DNA of 64,000 nt, from NCBI GenBank assembly GCA_944472155.2, contig OX235277.1:27972804-28036803 (forward strand), given 5' to 3'. Below the pieces are notes generated by a model. The model was not told the origin of the DNA. It did no database searches and worked only from the letters and a program-made list of their open reading frames with translations. Positions 1 through 10,397 of the stretch are shown piece after piece; the first letter of the stretch is position 1, and the number at the start of each line of letters is the position of its first letter. The DNA is from Trichobilharzia szidati (lineage: Eukaryota > Platyhelminthes > Trematoda > Strigeidida > Schistosomatidae). The translations under genes and the position numbers were made by a program.

Positions 1-39
1 GTTAGTTGTAAGTCATTCGAATAATTGTTGGTATTAGAT

Positions 40-172
40 GGTTGGAGGCAATCGGCAGGAAGCCTTGGGCCTAGGTTTCGTGCTAGTTGGCACTCATCAG
101 CAAGGCGTATCTGCAACCAGTCCTACAGGAGGTCAGTCGCGAGCCTGAATAGCTCAGTGGTAACGTCTCATA
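40..172. repeat. Rearranged hammerhead/tRNA-headed repeat relic
   Basis: This fragment joins two parts of one repeat family in opposite orientations. Positions about 40-117 match the minus strand of the family, with the hammerhead and the following 'gattgcctccaaccatc' block. Positions 118-172 match its plus-strand tRNA-like head, including the box A-like TAGCTCAGTGG. The same family is seen complete at 4574-4846 and as an inverted pair at 8077-8736. No target-site duplication is visible because the left edge is near the window start. Confidence 0.65.
62..106 (-). ncRNA. Hammerhead ribozyme motif (stem III CCTAGG family)
   Basis: Read on the minus strand, the motif has stem I GCCTTG pairing with CAAGGC, the canonical core CTGATGA, stem II GTGC/GCAC closed by a short loop, then GAAA and the self-complementary stem III CCTAGG. 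The base expected to be U before the cleavage site is C (GCC instead of GUC), so this copy probably cleaves poorly or not at all. The fold is read by eye. Confidence 0.6.
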
Positions 173-298
173 TGGGGAGGAGATGAGAAATTACGGGCAG
201 TCATCGACCCAGCTTAAGGGAATGGCAGAAAATAGAAGAAAGTGGAGACGTGTTGCTGAAGCCCTATGTTCCACTTGAAACCCAAGGGAATAATAATC
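173..298 (+). mobile_element. RTE (SR2-like) 3' end fragment
   Basis: The stretch matches the last part of the SR2-like element: 'agtggagacgtg', then 'gccctatgttccact', then 'cccaaggga', and an AAT-rich tail. It encodes a worn version of the C-terminal tail of the RT protein. It directly follows the tRNA-like head of the preceding repeat, so it may be a composite. Positions 300-600 show no feature I can support. Confidence 0.65.
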
Positions 299-599
299 CC
301 ACATGTCTTCCATGGTATGGGAATATGTCTTACACCACCAAGGCTTGTCAAATTCTTGTAAAAGTTTAAAGTTTTGTGATTTATAAATTTGATTTCATTG
401 TTTCGTCCAAATGTTTAAGAATACATCCATTTAAACAAAGTTGATATTATCAAACAAACATTAGAATGGATGTTTATCACTTATGATAATAATTTAATCA
501 AATGACTCACTGAAAATGACACCTTGTAAGACAACATTTGTCTAGTTACAGAGATTTGATTGATTTTAAATAGGATCGATCACAGCAGGCTCCCCTAGT

Positions 600-750
600 G
601 AGCTGATTTTCCTGGATTCGGTCTTCAGTGGGGTCATAGCGCTGAGTACCTCTGAAGAGTCCCAAAACTACGGCGAAACAATTGTCCAGTACTCCTTGGT
701 TTCAAGAAGTTCTCTAAATAATGCAAGTTCATGATCTAACTTCACATAAA
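600..750 (+). repeat. Hammerhead repeat, stem III CAGCTG-type family
   Basis: The block 'gaagagtcccaaa' followed by 'gtccagtactcc' and 'tgatctaact' is shared with repeats at 25020-25190, 39740-39830, 41000-41120, 51850-51990 and minus-strand copies at 50960-51350 and 57690-57960. Complete members carry a tRNA-like head with a near-perfect box B (GGTTCGAACCCC). Here the head is mostly lost. Confidence 0.6.
644..694 (+). ncRNA. Hammerhead-like motif (CTGAAGA core)
   Basis: Outer stem I is GAGTAC/GTACTC with two inner mismatches. The core CTGAAGA is canonical at every fixed position (position 7 may be any base), GAAA follows stem II, and stem III is the self-complementary CAATTG before TC. Stem II (GTCC against CGGC) is weakened. 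It is probably an inactive but recognisable hammerhead. Confidence 0.45.
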
Positions 751-1025
751 ATGCTTTGAATGACTTGTGTTTAAACCACTAAGTGTACCTTCAGCTAGAT
801 TTCAGTTAGAAGACCATTGAAAACCAAGAAGCACTACACTGCTATTACACCCTAGCTTGAACCTCTACACTAGTGCGCTGCACGACTACAGATTCCCTTG
901 GTGAAAGACGTGTTAAGGAAGCTTTCAAACTAGAATGAAACACCCATGCAAAACACCTTCGTTTTGAGTGACTGTGAAAATGAGATATGTTCCTAATGAA
1001 CCCTCCCTTAGAATTAATCAGTTCT

Positions 1026-1039
1026 TCACTAAGCCTAAA
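1026..1039. repeat. Target-site duplication, left copy
   Basis: The 14-mer TCACTAAGCCTAAA is repeated exactly at 4326-4339 and brackets the SR2-like element, marking it as one insertion with both ends present. Confidence 0.9.
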
Positions 1040-1111
1040 ACCTCGCCTAGATTACTAGGTCACTAGTATTCTAGCCGGTCCCAAGCCCGGATAAAGAGGG
1101 AGGGTTGGGGC

Positions 1112-2644
1112 GTGGTGCTAGCAACTCCACCCCCAAAACTTAACCAAATTGCTACTAAAACTTCAACGCACAAATATATTCAAAATTCTAAAATTACAAA
1201 CAGTGACCTTATTTCTCGCTGGAATCGGGGAAGTGAAATGACGCGGGCTGGTGAAAGCCTTCGGGAAGCCAGTCAGCCGATGTGCCTTCTTTCGATGAAA
1301 GCAAAAATAAGGATGGGGACGTGGAATGTTCGTACAATGTACGAAGCTGGGAAGGCTGCTCAGGTAGCCGCAGAAATGAGGAGATATAAAATAGAAGTGT
1401 TGGGAATCTGCGAGAGCAGATGGAACGGATGTGGAAGGAGCCAACTATCAACTGGAGAGACAATAATCTACTCCGGTCACCCAGAGTACGATAACGAGCA
1501 CACCGAGGGAGTAGCCATCATGATGTCACCAACAGCGGCTAAAGCTCTCATGCAGTGGGAACCAATCTCCTCCAGGATAATGACAGCCAGGTTCAACTCA
1601 AAAGGAAAAAAGGTTACAATCATTCAGTGCTACGCGCCTACAAACGCCTCAGAACATGAGAAGAAGGAGGATTTCTACAGTCAACTACAAACAGTAATGG
1701 ACAACGTCCCAAAGAGCGATATCAAAATCCTGATGGGCGACATGAATGCGAAACTGGGAGGAGACAATACAGGAAGAGAACTCACCATGGGTCGTGAGGC
1801 CCTCGGTGAAATGAACGAAAATGGCGAACTCTTCTCAGACTTCTGCGCCTTCAATGATTTGGTGATTGGTGGCAGTGTGTTCAAACACAGGGATATACAC
1901 AAGGCGACATGGATTTCACCAGATGGACACACCAAAAACCAGATAGACTTCATTTCAATCTCAAGGAAGTGGAGACGGAGCCTACTGGACACAAGATCGA
2001 GGAGAGGAGCAGATGTGGGTTCAGACCACTATCTAGTACAAGGGACTTTCAAGGTGAAGCTGAAAGCCTCGAGGATAGCTGGGGATAGGCCACAATGCAA
2101 GTTCAACACGCAAAAACTGAAGGACACAATCACACAGGACATTTTCACTGCAACTGTCAGAGCGAAGCAGGAAACACTACGTGGTACCACTGAGGAATCA
2201 TCCATCGAAGACCATTGGAACTCTCTGAAGGTAATTTTCAACGAAACGTGCTCAACGGTTTTAGGAAGAAAGAAGAAACAAGACAAGGAATGGCTCTCAA
2301 CGGACACTTGGAAACTAATAGAGGAGAGGAGAAAGGTGAAAGAAAAAATGATTCAATGCAAAGATGGACAAGAGAAAGAGACGCTGAACTCAACTTACAC
2401 AGCACTGGACAAAGAAGTGAAGAAGAGTGCCAGGAAGGACAAAAGACAATTCTACGACAACCTGGCTACTGAAGCTGAGAAGGCAGCAGGCAAAAGGGAC
2501 CTGAGGACACTATATCAGATAACCAAGTCTCTATCCGGGAAGAGATCAACACAAGTGAAACCTATAAAGACAGCCAAGGGAACCCAATTACCAAAGAAGA
2601 AAGACAGATTAAACATTGGGCGGACCACTTCAAAGGACTCTTGA
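1112..2644 (+). pseudogene. SR2-like endonuclease domain ORF
   Basis: This frame encodes the N-terminal endonuclease half of the element protein. Exonuclease-endonuclease-phosphatase motifs are clear: GTWNVRTMYEAG near residue 70, an ESRWNG block near 100, QCYAPT near 170, MGDMNAKLG near 205, IDFISISR near 275 and GSDHYLVQG near 300. These nick the target DNA to prime reverse transcription. A lysine-rich linker follows, and the frame stops at 2642-2644 just before the RT domain, which continues in another frame. The open frame begins at a GTG; the first ATGs with endonuclease downstream are near codons 42 and 57, and I cannot choose between them. Confidence 0.85.
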
Positions 2645-4316
2645 ATCGACCACCACCTACAACCCGTCCAGTAATACCAACAACAGCACGTACACAACTG
2701 CAAGTTGACACCAATCCTCCAACGAAAACTGAAGTCATGAATGCAATCAAGCTTCTGAAAGCTGGAAAAGCAGCTGGACCAGATGGAATACCCCCTGAAG
2801 CACTGAAAACGGACCCAGAAACGACGGCAGATATGCTGACTCCATTATTGCAAAAGATCTGGAAAGAGGGAAAGGTGCCTACTGACTGGAGGAAAGGTTA
2901 CCTGGTGAAACTACCAAAGAAGGGCGACCTAGGACTCTGCAAGAACTGGCGAGGAATCATGCTCCTGTCGACGCCAAGTAAAATCCTGAGTCGCATCATC
3001 CTGGAGAGAATCAAGGACGCGCTGGATACAGAACTCCGACCAGAACAAGCTGGATTCAGGAAAGGCAAATCATGTTCTGACCAAATTGCAACTCTACGCA
3101 TTATCATCGAACAAAGCATGGAATGGCAATCAAATCTCTACCTCAACTTCATAGACTTTGAGAAGGCCTTCGACAGCGTTGACCGCGAAGTAATTTGGAA
3201 ACTCCTCGAGTACTACGACGTACCCCAAATATTCATCAACCTTATTCAACAACTGTACGACAACGGCACATGTCAAGTGATCCACAACGGAAAACTCAGC
3301 GAAGCGTTTGGAGTAAACACAGGAGTCAGACAAGGGTGCTTATTATCACCAATGATATTCCTAATTGTGGTGGACTGGATTATGCGTCAGACAGTGGGAA
3401 ACGAGAAGAAGAAGAAGAAGAAGAAGAAGAAGAAACGAGAAGAAGAAGAAACGAGAAGAAGAAGAAGGGATATCCTGGACCGACGTGAAGAACCTAGAAG
3501 ACCTGGATTTTGCGGATGATCTATGTCTGATGTCACACAAAATCGAAGACTTACAAGCGAAAACCGACAAACTGGTTGAAGAAGCAGCAAAGACAGGACT
3601 CCAGGTGAACATAGACAAGACGGAGGTCATGAAAATAACCAACCAACAACAACAGCAGCAGCAACATCCACCGTCAATCACCATCAACGGGAGGGATTTG
3701 AAAGAGGCTACTTCTTTCACTTATCTTGGGAGCATTGTCTCAATCACAGGAGGAACGGACGAGGATGTCAAATCGAGAATCGATCGGGAAGGCGAGAAAC
3801 ACATTCATCAACCTAAATCCAATCTGGAAATCTTCGTCACTCAGCATCAACAACAAAATTCGGATTTTCAATACAAACGTGAAGTCAATTTTGCTTTACG
3901 GATCAGAAACTTGGCGAGTCACCAAGAATATTTTCAACAGGTTGCAGACCTTTATCAACAACTGTCTTCGCTCCATACTGAAGATAAGATGGCCAGAAAG
4001 AATCACAAACAAGAAGCTATGGGAACAAACGAAACAAGAACCAACCGCCCAACAAATATGCAGGAGGAAGTGGAGATGGATTGGACACTCGCTGAGGAGG
4101 CCGTTGAGTGACATCGCGCGTCAAGCCCTCGAGTGGAACCCGAAAGGGAAGCGGCGAGTGGGACGTCCAAGGGTGACATGGAGGAGATCGTGTGAAGAGG
4201 AGTTGAAACAGTATGGAATAACATGGACGCAAGTGAAAAGTACAGCACAAGACAGAAGCAAGTGGAGACGTGCAGTTGAAGCCCTATGTTCCACTAGGAA
4301 CCCAAGGGAACAATAA
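2641..4316 (+). pseudogene. SR2-like reverse transcriptase domain (frameshifted)
   Basis: The RT half reads in three frames. The first (2641 to about 3400) has GPDGIPPEALK, QAGFRKGKSC, the catalytic block FIDFEKAFDSVD and GVRQGCLLSP. A GAA-repeat expansion at 3403-3467 then shifts the frame; the second part has the FADD active-site box near 3510. Another shift near 3782 leads to the C-terminal part with YGSETW, WRWIGHSLRRP and a Gly/Arg-rich VGRPRVTWRRSCEEE segment, ending at TAA 4314-4316. With an intact frame it would copy the element RNA at the nicked target. The breaks make it inactive. Confidence 0.85.
3403..3467 (+). repeat. (GAA)n microsatellite expansion inside the RT ORF
   Basis: Three GAA tracts separated by ACGAGAA units sit where other copies (10780-10800, 56425-56445) read simply 'aacgagaagacaggg' or close to it. 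The expansion therefore arose in this copy or its direct parent, adding Lys/Arg/Glu-rich codons and a frameshift inside the RT domain. Confidence 0.85.
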
Positions 4317-4325
4317 TAATAATAA

Positions 4326-4339
4326 TCACTAAGCCTAAA
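4326..4339. repeat. Target-site duplication, right copy
   Basis: This is an exact 14-bp match to 1026-1039, directly after the AAT tail of the SR2-like element. Confidence 0.9.
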
Positions 4340-4573
4340 TTTCTACAAAAAAAGGGAGTTGTTTTAACATTGATGTTATTTATTGCAGTTATACTAGTTA
4401 TCCTGGTGACATATAGTTTACAATAACAAAAGTTCGTGATGCTGTTCATAATGTATGTCGTATACTTCTTCACCATCGTAGCAATAAATGTGTACAGAAT
4501 TACAACAACAACGAAGACATTGGCTGCATGAAAATTAACTCTTTCTTGTTACAATTATGGATAGATCCATCCA

Positions 4574-4846
4574 CTGGCTGACGCGGGTTCGAATCTCAGA
4601 AGGGAGATGAGTTCCTTCAAGGAGGTTACAGATACGCCTTGCTGACGAGTTCCAACTAGCACGAAACCTAGGTCGAAGGCTTCCTGTGGCCGATTGCCTC
4701 CAACCATCTAATATCATCAAACCAATGTGCACCGTGATGGCGAGCTACCTAGAATGGTGGCCACATTACAAACCTGACTGATAGAATTCAGTCTGCACCA
4801 AAGAAAGGCCTAAACACATCACACTAGTTACTAGTGTCCAATCAAA
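4574..4846 (+). mobile_element. Hammerhead SINE-like repeat with target-site duplication
   Basis: A 273-bp unit is flanked by the direct repeat ATAGATCCATCCA (4561-4573 and 4847-4859). It begins inside a tRNA-like box B (GGGTTCGAATCTC), contains the hammerhead at 4636-4680, then the family body ('gcaccgtgatggcgagctacc', 'ttcagtctgcaccaaag') and ends 'gtgtccaatcaa'. The duplication shows that it moved as RNA, probably using a non-LTR machinery. There is no coding capacity. A worn relative, without a box B, lies at 4960-5045. Confidence 0.8.
4636..4680 (+). ncRNA. Hammerhead ribozyme motif
   Basis: Stem I strands are GCCTTG and GAAGGC (five pairs, innermost G-G mismatch). The core is CTGACGA, stem II is GTTC against GCAC with one mismatch, GAAA follows, stem III is CCTAGG and the predicted cleavage triplet is GTC. 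All invariant core bases are present, so cleavage is possible though stem I and stem II are imperfect. Confidence 0.6.
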
Positions 4847-4959
4847 ATAGATCCATCCATGTCTTGTGTTCTGAGAGTGACGTAGACCATCAGCGTCACA
4901 ATTCTACTACACTCCATTTTCTGTTATCGTTGCCGACTGGCTTCATGACTGTCTACACG

Positions 4960-5045
4960 TATTTAAAATACGCCTTGCTGACTAGTGTCATTAATTTTGA
5001 AAGGTAGGTCCGAGGCTTCCAGCCAATAACCTGCAACCATCTACA
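4960..5045 (+). repeat. Worn hammerhead-repeat fragment
   Basis: 'atacgccttgctgac' and later 'gaggcttcc' with 'cctgcaaccatc' recall the CCTAGG hammerhead family, but stem II and the GAAA box are degraded. From 5050 to 6060 I see no further supported feature. Confidence 0.4.
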
Positions 5046-6195
5046 GTGGAGACTACTACGTTGCTGTTTCGTAATAGTTTGACACTTTTCAATAGTACTT
5101 CCTTATAACCCGCAACCGAGATTAGAGTTTTGCACTGGTAATGAAGTATGAGTTGAAATCAGACGAATATTTTGGTATGATCCGATACTACCCTCTTACC
5201 ATTTATGTGGTGGTTAGTTGCACAGAATGATGAAAAAAGTTACAGCAACAACCAGTGTGTGACCACAGGCAGTAATGTTGCTTGAAATATCACCGAAATT
5301 CACAATACAAAATTCATTTTATTCTCCAAAATAAAACGACAAATTATGCCTAAATCAGATTCGTGATTTTTAGATTAGGTAGCAGTTTTGTAGATTAATT
5401 TGCAATTAACACAGCTTGAGGAGGTAAAATTTCACCACAGTTCCATTTGGAAACCAATGTAAAACATACAAATCTGTAGACTACTCATCCAGACTAATAA
5501 GTAGTATACAGTTTTTATGCAATTATGCCTGCGTGCTTCATTACCATTTATGGCATCTAGCATATAACATATTGTGGTTACCAAAGGAAACTGCAAAGAA
5601 ATAATCACCTTGATTTGTGAATTAATTAGCCAAATTGCGAATTTGATTAAAGGTGTTACTAGTTCACCTGAGTATCTAGTCAGAAATCTAGTGGTCTGGT
5701 CTGAAATGATCTGGTCCCCTGAGCTCAGTCTAATCGGGTAAACCACCGATATGGTCGGCGCTAAAACGAGTTCACTGCGATCCGGCTAGCGAGTGCTACT
5801 GACTGGTGTGACTGGTATAGAACTACTTATCTCATTCAATCAGTAGTATATTTATTGCTTAGTAAGTTATACTTGTTTAGAAGAGCATGTGACTAGTCAA
5901 ACTCGCTACTATTACTGACTCAGCTATAATTAATCAGCAGAAGTTTAAATTTTTTTAATCTAAATATTTATTAAGTGTAATATGTTTTCGTGATACGCAC
6001 AGGTGCGAGCTAGCAGATTTCAAATATTTACGAAAGGGGGCAGAAAAGTATAAAATAAAGCAAGCTAGGGGTGGGTGGGGTGGGGGGGGGGAGAAATTAA
6101 GAGTACACAAATAAGTGACTAATAGGAAGAAGTCATAATGAATTTTATTTGTGCTTGTTATGTGTTATCGTGAGGCACGTGAGAAATATGTCTCA

Positions 6196-6258
6196 CCAAT
6201 AATAAAAATAAAAATAATAATTATAATTATAATAATAATATAATAATAATAATATTAG
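6196..6258. repeat. AT-rich trinucleotide microsatellite
   Basis: Interrupted AAT/AAAT units run for about 60 bp. A poly-G tract lies just upstream at about 6078-6091. Confidence 0.8.
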
Positions 6259-6539
6259 AAAATAACAATAGCTTAATTTTGAAAAAAATGACTAAGCAAT
6301 GTACGGAATTCTAAGCGTAGTTTATTGCACAATATTTCCTCTCCATCCAGGATCTTCAAGTAAAATAGGGACCTACAGTACAGTGTGACACAACGCTGTT
6401 TGACCTGAGTCATTTAATTAGTCTCTCAAGAAATTTCCCCTTCAGCTTCCTTAAGAAATACACACCAGTAGTCTGGAAGCCCAGCAAAATGTTTGTGAAT
6501 ACACTTTACGACTAAAAAACTTTAAGAATTAGAGAAAAT

Positions 6540-6910
6540 TTAGTTGGTGGATGGTGACTAGCAGTGGTGGAATCCAGGATAACGCGCATTTCGTCCTATT
6601 TGGGACTCATCAACAACTAGATGTACCTGCATTCCCCAGTCACTGAGTGATGAAGTTCCCGCCGAGGCTCGAACCTAATGCCCATAGGTTCAAACGCCAA
6701 GGCGTTATCCATTAGACCACTTGAGCCACGAGAGCCACCTCTTGTGTAATTGAATTTTAGATTTTCCTGTCGATTGATTTTACCGAAGTGCTCGATCTCA
6801 GCTTGACATGTCGGCTTCTTGTACAGATGCTTCGACGATGTCTGGGCATTTAGTTAGAATTTAGTTGGTGGATGGTGACTAGCAGTGGAATCCAGGATGC
6901 GCATTTCGTC
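6540..6910 (-). repeat. Sm-alpha-type tRNA-headed repeat, more than one unit
   Basis: On the minus strand the order is: truncated hammerhead tail (6880-6910), the spacer 'cagacatcgtcgaagcatctg', a tRNA-like head with box B-like GGTTCGAGCCTCG (about 6660-6740), and a hammerhead block (6565-6632) ending 'ctagtcaccatccaccaac'. The tail block recurs at both ends, so the segment covers more than one monomer, as in a tandem array. Sm-alpha repeats of schistosomes are known to carry hammerheads. In this copy the core reads TTGATGA, stem II GTCC/GGAC and GAAA are intact, and stem I is disturbed. Confidence 0.7.
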
Positions 6911-7284
6911 AATTAAATTAGAGAAAATATTAGGCATTGTGGTGAATAGCAATTCAGGTAGTACAGTGATTCAAGTAGACTGCCAGATAATAATGACTAT
7001 TATTTAATAGTTCTTTTTCAGAATTGAAGAATATTAGTTAATCGTATGAGATGTAAATGTGTGAGTTTATTCAAAGTGTATCCACTATATGAGTAAAAAA
7101 GATTCATCTGGTAAAACCATGTGTTGGGAAGTTGTTCTTCCGATATTCCTATCTTTCTAACTGATGTCGATAAACCACGCATCATTCATAAAAAAGAAGA
7201 AATATTGAACTTTTAAAAACTATATATGGAAGATAATTACTTTAATTTACCTTCGGTTCTGCTACTCAATACTTTGATCAAGTT

Positions 7285-7735
7285 GAAACTCTCTCCAAAC
7301 AATTTATTACTTTTATTCCCCTGGGTTCCGAGTGGAATATACGAGACTTTAGCAACACATCCCCATATCATCCTCCTTTTTGCAGTCCTTTTTATCTGAC
7401 TCCACAACTGTCCATAATCCTTCATATTCACCTCCCACTCACGTTCGAGTATCACCCTCGGGCATCCAACTCTTCTTTTTTCTGGTTAAGGTTCTACCTG
7501 AGTAGTGGCTTAGCGCGCGACTTCACTCAACATTTCCCGCAGAGTATGTCCAATTCATCTCCATTTCCTTTGGCACATTTTTTGTGGCCACAGGTTCTTG
7601 GTCGTCTCGTTTCCATCTGATTTCCAGTATGGAGCGAAGGCAGCTGCTAATAACAGTTTGAAGTCGCTGGAAATGCTCTTCGTGACAAGTGCACCAAGTT
7701 TCTGAACCATACAAAAGAACTCATTTTACATTATT
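7285..7735 (-). mobile_element. RTE element 3' relic
   Basis: On the minus strand this reads as the C-terminal part of an RTE RT protein: a YGSETW-like box near 7710, CLRSILEIRW near 7620, a WNWTYS remnant of the WRWIGHS block, and the end 'ttccactcggaacccaggggaa' near 7315. It is closer to the diverged RTE copy at 55440-57480 than to SR2 at 1040. Several stops make it a relic. Confidence 0.65.
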
Positions 7736-8113
7736 ACTATTTAGTTAGGCATTAATGTATTAGGCTCGGCTCAGCTCAGCTCCAACAATCAGTAACAATG
7801 CAAACATAAGAAAATATTTAAAGAAAAGCAGTCTCAGCTAAAGTAATCAGGAGAGATAGTTATATTATTCATACACAATCGCATTTTTCACTGAAGTTAG
7901 GACTAAAGATACTGTCTAAAATGGCGATCAATGATCTAGACCTCGCCTAGTTTACTAATGGTCCCTAAGCCTGGAAAAACAGGGTGGATTAAGTATACAG
8001 ATAGTGACTCTACTCTTTGGAAAACCTATCCAATCATTGCTAAACTCCAAATCGCAGAAAATAAACTTACTCTTCGATGATATTTGATGGTTGGAGGCAA
8101 TCGGCCACAGGAA

Positions 8114-8158
8114 GCCTTGGACCTAAGTTTCGTGCTAGTTGGCACTCGTCAGCAAGGT
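8114..8158 (-). ncRNA. Best-preserved hammerhead ribozyme motif of the window
   Basis: On the minus strand: stem I CCTTG/CAAGG (five pairs), core CTGACGA, stem II GTGC/GCAC (four perfect pairs, loop CAACTA), GAAA, near-palindromic stem III CTTAGG, and cleavage triplet GTC. Every invariant core base is present. Type I topology with a minimal stem III is the form known from schistosome repeats, where dimers are thought to stabilise the weak stem III. Confidence 0.75.
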
Positions 8159-8524
8159 GTATCTGCAACTTCCTCGAAGAAACTCATGTCCCTTCTGAGA
8201 TTCGAACCCTTATCACCGAGTGCTGCAGTCAGAGACGTTACCACTGACCTTTAAGGGCTGGTGTTGACCTCCTGTAGGACTGTATTGGGTAGTTTGATTG
8301 GACACTAATAACTAGTGTGACGTGTCTAGTCCTTTCTTTGGTGCAGACTGAATTCCATCAGTCAGGTATTTGCAATGTGGCCACCATTCTAGGTAGCCCG
8401 CCATCACGGTGCACATTGATTTGATGATATTTGATAGCTCAGTGGTAACGTCTGTGACTGCAGCACTCGGTGACGTGGGTTCGAATCTCAGAAGGGACAT
8501 GAGTTCCTCCAAGGGTGCAGATAC

Positions 8525-8580
8525 GCCTTGTTGATGAGTGCGAACTAGCACGAAACCTAGGTCAGGTAGGGCTTCCTGCC
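8525..8580 (+). ncRNA. Degraded hammerhead motif
   Basis: Stem II GTGC/GCAC, GAAA, CCTAGG and GTC are present, but the first core base is T (TTGATGA) and the 3' strand of stem I has an insertion (AGGTAGGGC). It is probably inactive. Confidence 0.5.
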
Positions 8581-10084
8581 GATTGCCTCCAACTATCAAA
8601 TATCATCAAATCAATGTGCACCGTGATGGCGAGCTACCTAGAATGGTGGCCACATTGCAAATACCTGACTGACAGAATTCAGTCTGCACCAAAGAAAGGA
8701 CTAGACACGTCACACTAGTTACTAGTGTCCAATCAAAAACTTATTCTTCGTTGAAATCGGAGAGACAAAATGATGCGGACTGTTGAAAGCCTTCAGGAAG
8801 CCAGTCAATGGACGTATATTTTTTCCACGGAAGCAAAAATAAGCATTGAAATATGAAATTTCCGCATGATGTTCGAAGGCTGATCAAATTTTACAAGGAA
8901 ATGTTAAAATATGGTACAGAAGTCCTAGGAATTCATGAGAGCAGACAGAATGCAGGTGGACTGTCTAAATTGTTAACTGGAGAGATAATGATAATAATAT
9001 ACTCCGATCACCTTCACATCCATCATACACTGATTGGAACCCGAAAAGGAAACAGTGAATTCGACTTCTGACAGTGACAATGAAGGAGATTGTGTGAGGT
9101 GGAGATGAAAGCTTTTAGGCAGTTGTGGAACCAGCTAAGAATAGAATGAAATGGAGATGTGCTGTTGAAGCCTTATGCTCCACTTGGAACCAAAAAAACT
9201 AATAGTAATATATACACTTGTACAACATATAAATAAATTTACTGAAAGGAGTTTATTCTCTAAAACGTACTCATTTCTGCTTGATCTACTCCAAAAATGA
9301 TGCAAGTCAGTAAAAATATCAACACAGTTCTTATCATATCCATGCTGAGACTTTGTCAATAATAAACACTGCATTAGACCTGACAATAAAAAGCAAAACA
9401 ACAACCCTGAAATGTTATTTTATGATTGTTCAGAGTTGTTTCAACCAAATTAACTGATCATCTTGGCGATAAACATTCTTAAATATAATTTCATAACTTC
9501 TTGTATGACTGTAGTTTTACTGTCACCATGCATAATCATATCATAGCCTCCACTACGCAATACTGAGATATTATTATATGATGTTTATTTTATTTTCTAC
9601 TTCTCGGTATTTTTTCGCATTTTTTAAAAAATATTTTGTGTTTTTTGTGTTTTTTTTGCTGTTGTTGTCTTTATATTTATTCTTTTTTCTTGAAAATACT
9701 CATTTTAAACATTGGATTAAATTAGATGCAAATATTGTAGATATGTGCTGAAAATTCCACACTGTACCACTAGTACTGTTTCTGGAATAAAGCAAATTAT
9801 TATTATGATTTATTAAAGGCTGATATAATTTCCTGAATAAATGAAGTGGTCAACAGGCCCAACAATTTCCTATCGTTAAAAACATAGAAGTTAGTTCATA
9901 CTACTACACTACTCCTACAGACTATCAACTTACACCTAACAATGAGCTGTTTTAATTAACTCACTTATATACTTTATTTAATCTATATTTTTCAAGGGGA
10001 TGGGTAGAGGAATTAGCGACTGACAGTAAACGAAATGTTGTTAAGACACGTCATGTGTGAGGGTGAACTAGTATTTGGACACTA

Positions 10085-10121
<37 letters not shown>
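10085..10121. repeat. (TA)n microsatellite
   Basis: An uninterrupted TA run of about 36 bp. The surrounding 9205-10390 is AT-rich with no feature I can support. Confidence 0.9.
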
Positions 10122-10123
<2 letters not shown>

Positions 10124-10397
10124 CAGCCTGACTTAAACTTACCGCACACAAAGATGTATATATGTACATATATTGGATATTTAATTTATGTACTATGAGA
10201 ATTCATGTGAATTCATTGCCGTTGGATAAATTTCATCAATAAAATCAATTCCTTAAATATACATCTAAGAAGATGATGAGTGAATGATTCATAATTTATT
10301 TTGAAAACTTCACTGTGCTGTATATATCTTCATTAAATGAGTTTATTTCAAATATATATGTATATATTCAAAAAAAAAAACGATGAGTAAGTTGTCT

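Larger units (their letters stand above)
1040..4325 (+). mobile_element. SR2-like: Full-length SR2-like (RTE clade) non-LTR retrotransposon
   Basis: The element starts with 'acctcgcctag', has a short 5' region ending in 'gctagcaactccaccccc', an apurinic-type endonuclease domain, a reverse transcriptase domain, and a 3' end of (AAT)n. The 14-bp duplication on both sides shows that it inserted as a unit by target-primed reverse transcription. The coding region is broken by a stop and at least two frameshifts, so it is not autonomous now. Length of about 3.3 kb, a single EN-RT protein and the short repeat tail are typical of RTE elements; the name SR2 is from recognition, not a search. Confidence 0.85.
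8077..8736. mobile_element. Inverted pair of hammerhead/tRNA-headed repeats
   Basis: The block is flanked by a near-perfect 14-bp direct repeat, AAACTTACTCTTCG (8063-8076) and AAACTTATTCTTCG (8737-8750). A minus-strand copy (8077-8424) meets a plus-strand copy (8432-8736). The minus copy starts in the family's 3' body and then enters the tRNA-like head, so it is a circular permutation of the plus copy. That order is expected of a unit copied from a tandem array or a circular RNA. Confidence 0.75.
7935..9205 (+). mobile_element. Internally deleted RTE element with nested hammerhead repeat
   Basis: The 5' part (7940-8062) resembles the SR2 leader: 'gacctcgcctag', then 'ggtccctaagcctgg'. After an inserted hammerhead repeat pair (8077-8736) it resumes with 'ccttcaggaagccagtcaa' and an eroded endonuclease start (8853-9000). 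It then jumps at about 9035 to the element's 3' end ('tggagatgtgctgttgaagcc', 'ccacttggaacc'). The central RT region is missing, so this is a short deletion derivative that would depend on an intact RTE. Confidence 0.65.

Noticed and set aside
3361..3720. Minus-strand ORF with poly-Cys and poly-Leu
   Set aside because: It is the reverse reading of the CAG/CAA and GAA repeats in the RT gene.
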